Assembly: GCA_017629145.1 (NCBI GenBank)
Contig: JAGBXR010000003.1
Span: 1 to 64,000 of the forward strand
DNA: 64,000 nt
Source of the DNA: Alistipes sp.
GTDB lineage: Bacteria; Bacteroidota; Bacteroidia; Bacteroidales; Rikenellaceae
Reading direction: 5' to 3'
A program made the position numbers and the translations under genes. The notes under the pieces are model-generated. The model ran no database searches and was not told the DNA's origin. It was given only the letters and a program-made list of their open reading frames with translations. Shown one piece after another: positions 35,827 to 44,034 of this stretch. How positions within the stretch are numbered: position 1 is the stretch's first letter; each line of letters opens with the position of its first letter.

Positions 35827-37328
35827 AAAAGATACATCTTCTTGTACTAAAAGCCTATGTAGGCCCACTTATCGCTACGTTCTTCATCGTGCAGTTTGTA
35901 TTGATGATGAACTTTGTATGGCGATATATCGATGAACTTACTGGTAAAGGTCTGGACGTAAGCACGATTGCGGAGCTCTTTATATGTGCGTCAATCAATA
36001 TGATTCCACTTGGCTTGCCTTTGGCTATGCTTCTTTCTGCAATTATGGCTATGGGTAATCTCGGTGAGAATTTCGAGTTGCTGGCTATGAAGTCGGCAGG
36101 TTTGTCTCTACCTCGAATTATGAGTCCGATGATTGCCGTTGTGACGTTGATTTCGTTTGGTAGTTTCTTTATTTCCAACAACCTTGTACCTTACGCCAAC
36201 GAGCGTATGTACGATATTATGTTCAACATTCGTGAGCAGCGCCAGGAACTTAACTTCAAGGACGGAATGTTCTTCAATGGTCTGCCCGATATGAGTATAC
36301 GTGTTGGCCACCAGGATATTGAAACTCGCCTGCTTACCGATGTTCTTATTTTCGATACGCGAGATGAGAATGGTAATATGACTACAACTATTGCCGACTC
36401 GGGCTATATTCGTATGTCGGACGATAAGTCGTACCTCTATGTCACGTTGTTCAATGGTCAAACCTATGAGCACACTCGAAATTCACAGTGGTATGATCGT
36501 AATACAATGCGTCAGCACTCGTTTGCACGTCAGGATGCTACCATTCCAGTGTCAAAAATTACACGACCAGGCGATATGTCGCGCGAGTTCAGCGAGTCGC
36601 AAACGCGCAATATGATCGAGCTTGAGGAACTTATGGATTCGCTCAATATTCTTATCGAGCGTAGCACATTGGCATCGTATGAGCCGTTGCTAAAGAAGCA
36701 GATTTTCCAGCGCGATACAACAATTCTTCCTTCCCGCGATACAACGCGTGTCGATAAGAGCGGCTTCGTGGCAATAAACATCGGCGATTCGATAGCTAAA
36801 CTACCTATGCGTGACAGAGCCAAGATATATTCCCAGGCGGCCAATGCTGCGCGTTCGTCGCAGGGTGCTTACTCCTATGATGAGCAGTCATCGAAGTTGG
36901 CACTCACGCAGCTCTATCGTACCGAGAACGAGTGGCATCGTAAGCTTACGTTGCCAATTTCGATTATTGTGTTCTTTATGATTGGAGCCCCACTTGGTGC
37001 GATTATTCGTAAGGGTGGTTTGGGTATGCCAATCGTTATCTCGGTGGTCTTCTTTGTTATCTACTATATTATCAGTATCTCGGGTGAGAAGATGTCGAAG
37101 GAGGGTACGTGGGATGCGTTCTATGGTATGTGGCTACCGATATTTGTGCTTACTCCGCTATCTATATATTTGACATATAAAGCTACGAACGACACTTCGC
37201 TCCTCGATATGGATTGGTATGATGTGCGCATACGTAAAATTCGTCGAGCTATCGAGCGTCGCCTTCCAAAGTCGATGCAGCCAGAGCGTAGACGCAGAAA
37301 ACAACAACTAACAAAACAAAGACGATGA
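35823..37328 (+). CDS. LptF/LptG family permease (YjgP/YjgQ)
   Basis: 501 residues, larger than E. coli LptF (366). Three N-terminal membrane helices with NMIPLGLPLAMLLSAIMAMG and the conserved ENFELLAMKSAGLSLPRIM coupling segment, a periplasmic beta-jellyroll region (about 110-350), then three C-terminal helices (PISIIVFFMIGAPLGAIIRKGG). It transports LPS from the inner membrane together with LptB. The basic C-terminal tail (RRLPKSMQPERRRRKQQ) is a lineage extension. Start and stop both overlap neighbours by 4 bp. Confidence 0.9.
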   Translation: MKKIHLLVLKAYVGPLIATFFIVQFVLMMNFVWRYIDELTGKGLDVSTIAELFICASINMIPLGLPLAMLLSAIMAMGNLGENFELLAMKSAGLSLPRIMSPMIAVVTLISFGSFFISNNLVPYANERMYDIMFNIREQRQELNFKDGMFFNGLPDMSIRVGHQDIETRLLTDVLIFDTRDENGNMTTTIADSGYIRMSDDKSYLYVTLFNGQTYEHTRNSQWYDRNTMRQHSFARQDATIPVSKITRPGDMSREFSESQTRNMIELEELMDSLNILIERSTLASYEPLLKKQIFQRDTTILPSRDTTRVDKSGFVAINIGDSIAKLPMRDRAKIYSQAANAARSSQGAYSYDEQSSKLALTQLYRTENEWHRKLTLPISIIVFFMIGAPLGAIIRKGGLGMPIVISVVFFVIYYIISISGEKMSKEGTWDAFYGMWLPIFVLTPLSIYLTYKATNDTSLLDMDWYDVRIRKIRRAIERRLPKSMQPERRRRKQQLTKQRR

Positions 37329-38287
37329 AGGCTAAAGATTTAAGAATAGTATTTATGGGTACGCCCGAGTTCGCATCGACCTCACTTCGCAGACTCGTTG
37401 CCGAGGGCTACAATATTGTTGCGGTTGTGACTACTCCTGACAAACCTGCTGGTCGTGGTCAGAAGATGCACGAGAGTGATGTTAAGCTTGCGGCCAAAGA
37501 GCTTGGTTTGCCAATCTTGCAGCCCGAGAAGTTGCGCGATGAGACATTCCTCAATGAGTTACGTGCTCTGCAGCCTGACTTGGGCATTGTCATAGCCTTC
37601 CGTATGTTGCCCGAGGTTGTATGGGCTATGCCACAGCTCGGTACATTCAACCTTCACGCTTCGCTTTTACCAGAGTATCGTGGTGCAGCACCGATCAACT
37701 GGGCAATTATCAACGGTGATAAGCGCACAGGCGTGACAACCTTCTTGCTCAATCACGAAATTGACAAGGGTGCGATTATCGAGCAGGAGGCTGTCGATAT
37801 TTTGGATGAGGACAATATTGGCACGCTCTACGATAAGTTGATGAATATCGGTGCGGAGCTTGTTCTGAAGACTGTAGATAAGGTTGCTGAAGGAGGCTAC
37901 GAGGTTATCGAGCAGATGCATATCGACGAGAGCACTTTGCGTCCAGCTCCCAAGATTTTCAAGGATGACTGCCTGATTAAGTGGGATAAGCGTGGCGAGG
38001 ATATCGTAAATCTTGTTCGTGGTCTTTCGCCATATCCTGCTGCGTGGACATATATATATAAGGATGGCGCGGAGTGTGGCACAGCAAAGATTTTCAAGGT
38101 GCGCTTCGAGGTGGATAACCGAGAGGGTAGTGCAGGTCGTGTTGTGACCGATGGTCGTAGCTATTTCGGTGTGCGTTGCGCCGATGGTGTTGTCTATATC
38201 GAGGAGTTGCAGATGGCTGGCAAGAAGCGTATGGCTATCAAGGATCTGCTTCTCGGCTGGCGCGATGCTGTAGAGGTCACATTCTAA
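37325..38287 (+). CDS. fmt: Methionyl-tRNA formyltransferase
   Basis: 320 residues. Formylates initiator Met-tRNA with 10-formyl-tetrahydrofolate. N-terminal VFMGTPEFASTSLRRL, the formyl-binding FNLHASLLPEYRGAAPINWAI (catalytic Asn-His-Asp set) and the C-terminal OB-like domain with DCLIKWDKRGEDIVNLVRGL are all present. It overlaps the LptF/G stop by 4 bp (ATGA), so the three plus-strand genes are coupled. Confidence 0.95.
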   Translation: MKAKDLRIVFMGTPEFASTSLRRLVAEGYNIVAVVTTPDKPAGRGQKMHESDVKLAAKELGLPILQPEKLRDETFLNELRALQPDLGIVIAFRMLPEVVWAMPQLGTFNLHASLLPEYRGAAPINWAIINGDKRTGVTTFLLNHEIDKGAIIEQEAVDILDEDNIGTLYDKLMNIGAELVLKTVDKVAEGGYEVIEQMHIDESTLRPAPKIFKDDCLIKWDKRGEDIVNLVRGLSPYPAAWTYIYKDGAECGTAKIFKVRFEVDNREGSAGRVVTDGRSYFGVRCADGVVYIEELQMAGKKRMAIKDLLLGWRDAVEVTF

Positions 38288-38304
38288 CAATAATACATAT
38301 TCAA

Positions 38305-38341
38305 TAATTGGGGATTATTCTACGTGAATCGTCTCCAATTA
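38305..38341 (+). terminator. Candidate terminator after fmt
   Basis: taattgggga (38305-38314) pairs with tctccaatta (38332-38341) with one G-U pair and a long loop. No strong T-run follows, so this is a weak call. Confidence 0.35.
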
Positions 38342-38440
38342 CTATTTAGTTTGGATGTTTACTATAGCAAAGTTGCGAAAAAAGTGTTATATTTGCATTA
38401 TTGCGTTTTGGCGCACTACTAATCCCTGAAATGAAGACCT

Positions 38441-39070
38441 ATGCGTAAAGTTTTAGCAATACTTATTTGCTTTGCAGCTCTTTTTGCGACTACTCAAAGG
38501 TGTGCGGCTCAAGGCTATGTCAAGCTTAACGGCCTCTACGCCCTTGTGGGTGTTGTCAATCCTGCTGTTGAGTTTCGTCTCACTAAACACTCAACATATC
38601 AGGCCGAGATAGTCTACTCACCCTGGCTCTCTATCAATAACCATCCGATGCATTTCGGTATCTTTATGAACGAGTACCGTTACTATTTCAAGGAGAGTAA
38701 CCACGGTTTCTATGCTGCTGCAAATGTGGGAATGATGGCATTTAATATGTCGAAGCCCGAATTCAGTAATGGCACGATAAGGTTGCAGAATCGCTACTGT
38801 AAGGGTAATGGTTTTATGTTCGGTTTGGCTTTGGGCTACGAGTATAAGTTCGCCAAGAGATGGCTGTTGGATGTCTACTTTGGTTATTCGTTTATGGAGA
38901 GCCGTTATAATGGCTATTCGCTCGACGGAGAGATCAATATGTATCCCCACCGTCCCGATTGGAAAGAGCCCGAGCATCCCGATCCATACAATGGCTCTGG
39001 TGAGTGGCTCCCCAATAAGTTTGGCTTGTCGATAGGAGTTCTGATTTTCGACCCACACAAACAAAAGTAA
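38441..39070 (+). CDS. DUF3575-like outer-membrane protein
   Basis: 209 residues with a signal peptide ending near CAAQ (residue 24). The mature part starts VKLNGLYALVGVVNPAVEF and has YSPWLSINNHPMHFGIFMNEYRYYF, a pattern of the DUF3575 family (small barrel-like proteins often encoded beside Bacteroidales fimbrial genes). A TATATTTG box at 38388-38395 lies 45 nt upstream. It opens the surface-protein run; the next gene starts 24 nt after its stop. Confidence 0.72.
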   Translation: MRKVLAILICFAALFATTQRCAAQGYVKLNGLYALVGVVNPAVEFRLTKHSTYQAEIVYSPWLSINNHPMHFGIFMNEYRYYFKESNHGFYAAANVGMMAFNMSKPEFSNGTIRLQNRYCKGNGFMFGLALGYEYKFAKRWLLDVYFGYSFMESRYNGYSLDGEINMYPHRPDWKEPEHPDPYNGSGEWLPNKFGLSIGVLIFDPHKQK

Positions 39071-39094
39071 ACTATATCAGATACGATACACACA

Positions 39095-41800
39095 ATGAAA
39101 CACACACTAACACTACTTTGTGCGCTTATGTCGTTCGTGGCGGCAGTAGCGCAGACACAGCATAGCATCATTATCGATGAGCAGAGCTTCAAGGCTGTGC
39201 AGGTTGATCCCAAAATAGGTGTGGGCATCGATAAGATTCCGCACGACAACTCGAATCGCCCTTGCGCGCGTATCAAGATGCACGTCAACCGTATGACGCG
39301 TGCCGAGATCGACGGTCTTCAGGTGCGTCCTGTGGGAGGTAATGTTGTGGTGATGAAGCAGATAGTAGCCGCCGAGGGCAACGGTCTTATTATAGAGCTT
39401 ACAGCCAAAGAGCCAACGCGCTTCTATCTCCACCACGACAAGTATGGCGACTCCAACGAGGTGTCGCTCAACTTGGAGGGAGATAAGGAGTATCTACTCA
39501 CGGCATCGCTCAATGTAACGCATTCAATTGTTGTAAATGCTAATGTGAGTCGAGCAGATGTCTATTTGGATGGTATATACCAGGGAGAGACCAACGACGA
39601 CTACACGCTGACAATCACTAACGTGACGCCAGGTGCTCACACAATCAAGGTGCAGCAGGGTAGCGCTGTTACCGAGCAGAATGTCGATGTCAGTGCCGAG
39701 AACATCTTCTTCCGTATTGTGGTAAATGCTGCAAACTCACATCCGCAATATGTGATTTTGGAGGTTATACCCAAGAGTGCTGTAGTTATTATTGATAATA
39801 AGAACTACGTCCCTGATGAGTATGGTAATGTTCAGCTCAGATTACGTAATGGTTCGTACACCTATCAGGTGTCTGCAAAGGACTACCATACCGAGAAGGG
39901 TATGTTTGTGGTTAGTGGTGCAAAGATAGATAAGCGAATAGAACTTCTTCCTGCATTTGGATGGCTATCAGTGGCGGCGAATGGTGCGTTGCAGGGTGCG
40001 AACATCTTTGTCGACGACAACCTTATCGGTAAGACTCCTATAACACGCTATCAATTATCGAGTGGTAAGCACCATATTCGCGTGGTTAGAGATATGTATC
40101 TTCCTGGTGAGGAGATTATTACAATCGAGGATAACAAACTTTTTGAGTATAGCACAACCCTTGTCGCGGACTTTGCAACGGTAACATTGAGCGCTGAGGA
40201 GGATTGCGATATATATGTGAATGACGTATATAAAGGTAAGTCGCCCTGGAGTGGAACTTTGGCTACGGGTGCTTATCTCTTCGAGGCTCGCAAGGAGGGA
40301 CACCGCTCTACGACGCTCTCGCAGACAATCGTTGCAACACCGGCAAAGCAGAGCTATACGCTGAATCCTCCGATACCGATTGTGGGTATGCTTAATATTA
40401 CATCAACGCCAGCTCGCGCAAATGTCTATATCGATGATAAGTTGGTGGGTCAAACTCCGATGATGTGCGATGTGCTTGTCGGTAAGCACGAAATAACGAT
40501 TAAAAGGGAGGGGTATGTCGCGATCAAGCAGAACGTAACTATTGTTGAGAGTAAGGTTTCTGATATGATCGTTGAACTTCAGAAGGGTACATCGACTCCG
40601 AATAATGTGATTGAGTATGTGTCACGAGACGGAAAGATTGATATAACCGATGCCATTAATAAGTTTGGAGCATCTGTCATCTCCCACACTTGGGATTCTG
40701 CCGCAGGAAAGGGTGTTATCACATTTAATGGTAACGTAACGAAGATTGGTGATAAAGCATTTTATAATTGCTCAAGCCTCACAAGTATAACTATTCCAAA
40801 TAGTGTAACGACGATTGGAGATTATGCATTCGCTATTTGCGATAGCCTTGTTGAGTTTAAGGGTAAGTTTGCAGAGGACAATGGTAGAATATTAGTTGTT
40901 GATGGCACATTGGTAGCCTTCGCTCTAGCTGGGCTTACTGAATATGCTATACCCGAGAGTGTAACGACGATTGGAGATTATGCATTCCAAGATTGCGATA
41001 GACTTACAAGTGTAACTATTGGCGATAGTGTAACAACTATTGGAGATGGGGCATTCGCGTATTGTTCTAGCCTCACAAGTGTCACTATACCCGAGAGTGT
41101 AACTACGATTGGAGATGGTGCATTTCAATCTTGCTCTAGCCTCACAAGTGTAACTATTGGAGATAGTGTAACAACGATTGGAGATGGTGCATTCCTTGAG
41201 TGCTCTAGCCTCACAAGTGTAACTATCGGCGATAGTGTAACGACGATTGGAAATGGTGCATTCAGTGCTTGCTCAAGCCTCACAAGTGTAACTATTCCCG
41301 ATAGTGTTACAACGATTGGAAATGTTGCATTCCTTGAGTGCTCCAGCCTCACAAGTGTAACTATTCCCGATAGTGTTACGACGATTGGAGATGGTGCATT
41401 CGGTGCTTGCTCAAGCCTCACAAGTGTAACTATTCCCGATAGTGTTACAACGATTGGAAATGTTGCATTCCTTGAGTGCACAAGCCTCACAAGTGTAACT
41501 ATTCCCGATAGTGTAACGACGATTGGAAAGTCGGCATTCTCTTATTGCAAAAGCCTCACAAGTATAACTATTGGAGATAGAGTAACGACGATTGGGGATT
41601 ATGTATTCTATGAGTGCACAAGCCTCACAAGTGTATATTGCACGTCCACTACACCTCCAGTATTGGGTAATGATTATGTTTTCGCCAATAACGGCAGTGG
41701 TCGCAAGATTTATGTGCCTACTATGTCTGTTCATGCATATAAAAGTGCAGAGTATTGGAGCAACTATGCAGACGCTATCGTTGGCTACAACTTCAAATAA
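39095..41800 (+). CDS. PEGA-domain protein with C-terminal BspA-type leucine-rich repeats
   Basis: 901 residues, signal peptide ending near AAVAQ. Residues 20-125 form an N-terminal domain shared with the next gene (FYLHHDKYGDSNEVSLNLEG). Then come about five PEGA-like beta repeats (for example ANIFVDDNLIGKTPITRYQL and ANVYIDDKLVGQTPM), to about residue 505. From about 530 on are 12 LRR_5/BspA units of 23 residues (LTSVTIPDSVTTIGDGAF type) and a C-terminal cap (VYCTSTTPPVLG ... IYVPTMSVHAYK). PEGA domains are surface-linked beta modules and BspA repeats bind host or bacterial proteins; an adhesin role is inferred. Confidence 0.88.
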   Translation: MKHTLTLLCALMSFVAAVAQTQHSIIIDEQSFKAVQVDPKIGVGIDKIPHDNSNRPCARIKMHVNRMTRAEIDGLQVRPVGGNVVVMKQIVAAEGNGLIIELTAKEPTRFYLHHDKYGDSNEVSLNLEGDKEYLLTASLNVTHSIVVNANVSRADVYLDGIYQGETNDDYTLTITNVTPGAHTIKVQQGSAVTEQNVDVSAENIFFRIVVNAANSHPQYVILEVIPKSAVVIIDNKNYVPDEYGNVQLRLRNGSYTYQVSAKDYHTEKGMFVVSGAKIDKRIELLPAFGWLSVAANGALQGANIFVDDNLIGKTPITRYQLSSGKHHIRVVRDMYLPGEEIITIEDNKLFEYSTTLVADFATVTLSAEEDCDIYVNDVYKGKSPWSGTLATGAYLFEARKEGHRSTTLSQTIVATPAKQSYTLNPPIPIVGMLNITSTPARANVYIDDKLVGQTPMMCDVLVGKHEITIKREGYVAIKQNVTIVESKVSDMIVELQKGTSTPNNVIEYVSRDGKIDITDAINKFGASVISHTWDSAAGKGVITFNGNVTKIGDKAFYNCSSLTSITIPNSVTTIGDYAFAICDSLVEFKGKFAEDNGRILVVDGTLVAFALAGLTEYAIPESVTTIGDYAFQDCDRLTSVTIGDSVTTIGDGAFAYCSSLTSVTIPESVTTIGDGAFQSCSSLTSVTIGDSVTTIGDGAFLECSSLTSVTIGDSVTTIGNGAFSACSSLTSVTIPDSVTTIGNVAFLECSSLTSVTIPDSVTTIGDGAFGACSSLTSVTIPDSVTTIGNVAFLECTSLTSVTIPDSVTTIGKSAFSYCKSLTSITIGDRVTTIGDYVFYECTSLTSVYCTSTTPPVLGNDYVFANNGSGRKIYVPTMSVHAYKSAEYWSNYADAIVGYNFK
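40740..41640 (+). repeat. 69-bp LRR repeat array 1
   Basis: About 12 units of 69 bp (23 codons) coding for LRR_5 repeats. The block from the Ser-Val-Thr-Ile codons to the Thr-Thr-Ile-Gly codons is nearly invariant even at third positions. Variation is concentrated in two codons before Ala-Phe, two before Cys and one after it. Confidence 0.92.
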
Positions 41801-41838
41801 TCGATACGTATAACACAACACGCGAAATAACTCAAACT

Positions 41839-44007
41839 ATGATGAGACATATACTAACATTTTTGGCAGTAGTTCTGCCATTTATGGCAACTGTGGCGCA
41901 AGCACAGTCACAGCATAGCATCATTATCGATGAGACAAGCTTCAGGGCTGTGCAGGTCGATCCCAGAACAGGTGTGGGCATCGACAAGATTCCGCACGAC
42001 AACTCTAATCGCCCTTGCGCGCGTATCAAGATGCACGTCAACCGTATGACGCGTGCCGAGATCGACGGTCTCAGGGTGTACCCTGTGGGAGGTAGTGTTG
42101 TGGTGATGAAGCAGACGGTAGCCGCCGAAGGCAACGGCCTTATTATAGAGCTTACAGCCAAGGAGCCAACGCGCTTCTATCTCCACCACGACAAGTATGG
42201 CGACTCGAACGAGGTGTCGCTCAACCTGGAGGGAGATAAGGAGTATACAATCTCGGCGCAGCTCAATATTTTGTATCCTATTTTTGTGAGCTCGGATGTA
42301 GTAAATGCCGAGGTCTACATCGATAATATATATGTAGGTCGCACTAACGAGCGCTACACACTCACAGTGATGGATGTTGTGCCAGGATTCCACAAACTCC
42401 GCGTGCAGCACGGCAATTCGTCGGTAGAGCAAGATATCGAGGTGTCGAATGATAACCTCGACTTCCGCATCGAGATAAACCACGCGACATCGCTTCCGCA
42501 GTATGTAACCTTCGAGGTGTCGCCAAAGAATGCTGTAGTGGTGATCGATAAGAAGAGCTACTTGCCCGATGCCGATGGTATGGTGATGCTGATGCTCAGC
42601 AACGGATCGTACAACTACCAGGTATCGGCCAAGGACTACCATACCGAGAAGGATACATTCATCGTTAGTGGCTCGAAGGTCGAGAAGGAGATTAAACTGA
42701 ATCCAGCCTTCGGATGGCTCTCGGTAGCATCTGTGGGCACGTTGCAGGGTGCTGCAATTTTCGTTGACGACAACCTTATCGGCATAACGCCTATTAATCG
42801 CCTCCAGCTTGCGAGTGGTGAGCACTCTGTACGCATTGTAAAGGATATGTACGAGGCACACGAGGGTAGTGTCACGATAACAGATGGTACACTACAGAAC
42901 TATACAGCCACACTCGTGGCAGACTACGCTACGGTGACGCTGAACGCTGGTGGTGGTAGCGACATCTATGTTAACGGTGCGTACAAGGGTAAGTCGACCT
43001 GGAGTGGCGACCTCGCAACGGGTACATATCTCTTCGAGGCGCGCAAGGAGTCGCATCGTGAAACAAAGCTCACCCAGGTCATCAGGTCTACACCTGCAAA
43101 GCAGAGCTATACGCTCGATGAGCCAACGCCAATACTTGGTACACTCGACGTTGTATGTTCGCCAGTGAAGGTCGATATCTATGTCGACGATAAGCACCTG
43201 GGAAGCACTCCAATGCGAGAGCAGATGCTTATCGGTAAGCATAAGGTTACGTTGCGCAGGGAGGGCTACAAGGATGAGGTACGCTATGTCACAATCGAGG
43301 AGGATAAGGTTGCAGACCTTAATGTATCACTCACCCAGAAGGCACAAAAGAGTGAGCCAGCGAAGGCAGATACGCCAGCCAAGCAGCCGGCTCCAGCACC
43401 AAAGAGACCTGCAAAAGCACCTGCCAAAAGCCCTGCCAAGTCGACTACTGCTGCACCCATAAAAGGCTATCAGTCAATTGTGTTCGCTGATGCGGATATG
43501 CTCTTCGGTGCAGGTAGTCCGCTCTACCTGGGTATCGACTATATTGGTGGTTGTCGTATAAATCGCGGCCTGTTCCTCGGTCTTGGTGTGGGCGTCAATA
43601 TCAATGTGATTGATTCAGATAATGACTATCTCCCCGACCATTTGTACGATGGTAAGGTATATCCGTTAGGTAATTTCAAGATGCCATTGTATCTCTACGG
43701 TCGAGGCTATCTGGGTAGCCGTCCTAACCCTGCGGTGCAGCCATTCCTGGGAGTGGCGGCAGGCTACAACATCAGTTTCCCAACCAGTGTGGACGTAACA
43801 CGCGAGCAGACTACGTCATTGTGCCGCTTCTTTGGCGAGTTTGAGTTTGGTCTCAACATCAAACCAAAGAGCCGCAAGGCACTCTTCGTGTCGTTGAGCT
43901 GTCCGATATACTGCACTCCAAAATATGTTGTAACCTCAAAATATGAGGGTAAGATTGTCAATGGTATAGGTGCAGGCATCTCACTAAAATTTGGTGCTTC
44001 GTTCTAA
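41839..44007 (+). CDS. PEGA-domain protein with C-terminal beta-barrel
   Basis: 722 residues from ATG 41839 (MMRHILTFLAVVLPFMATVA), chosen because the frame upstream overlaps the previous gene and lacks a signal peptide. Residues 20-540 are a paralogue of the preceding protein: same N-terminal domain, same PEGA repeats. A Pro/Ala/Lys linker (KQPAPAPKRPAKAPAKSPAK) then leads to a 150-residue barrel-like domain (FADADMLFGAGSPLYLGIDY onward) ending GAGISLKFGASF. So the LRR part of its sister is replaced by a membrane anchor. The DNA of the first ~330 nt of mature sequence is nearly identical in the two genes. Confidence 0.87.
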   Translation: MMRHILTFLAVVLPFMATVAQAQSQHSIIIDETSFRAVQVDPRTGVGIDKIPHDNSNRPCARIKMHVNRMTRAEIDGLRVYPVGGSVVVMKQTVAAEGNGLIIELTAKEPTRFYLHHDKYGDSNEVSLNLEGDKEYTISAQLNILYPIFVSSDVVNAEVYIDNIYVGRTNERYTLTVMDVVPGFHKLRVQHGNSSVEQDIEVSNDNLDFRIEINHATSLPQYVTFEVSPKNAVVVIDKKSYLPDADGMVMLMLSNGSYNYQVSAKDYHTEKDTFIVSGSKVEKEIKLNPAFGWLSVASVGTLQGAAIFVDDNLIGITPINRLQLASGEHSVRIVKDMYEAHEGSVTITDGTLQNYTATLVADYATVTLNAGGGSDIYVNGAYKGKSTWSGDLATGTYLFEARKESHRETKLTQVIRSTPAKQSYTLDEPTPILGTLDVVCSPVKVDIYVDDKHLGSTPMREQMLIGKHKVTLRREGYKDEVRYVTIEEDKVADLNVSLTQKAQKSEPAKADTPAKQPAPAPKRPAKAPAKSPAKSTTAAPIKGYQSIVFADADMLFGAGSPLYLGIDYIGGCRINRGLFLGLGVGVNINVIDSDNDYLPDHLYDGKVYPLGNFKMPLYLYGRGYLGSRPNPAVQPFLGVAAGYNISFPTSVDVTREQTTSLCRFFGEFEFGLNIKPKSRKALFVSLSCPIYCTPKYVVTSKYEGKIVNGIGAGISLKFGASF

Positions 44008-44034
44008 TCAATATATTCAATATATTATATAGTT

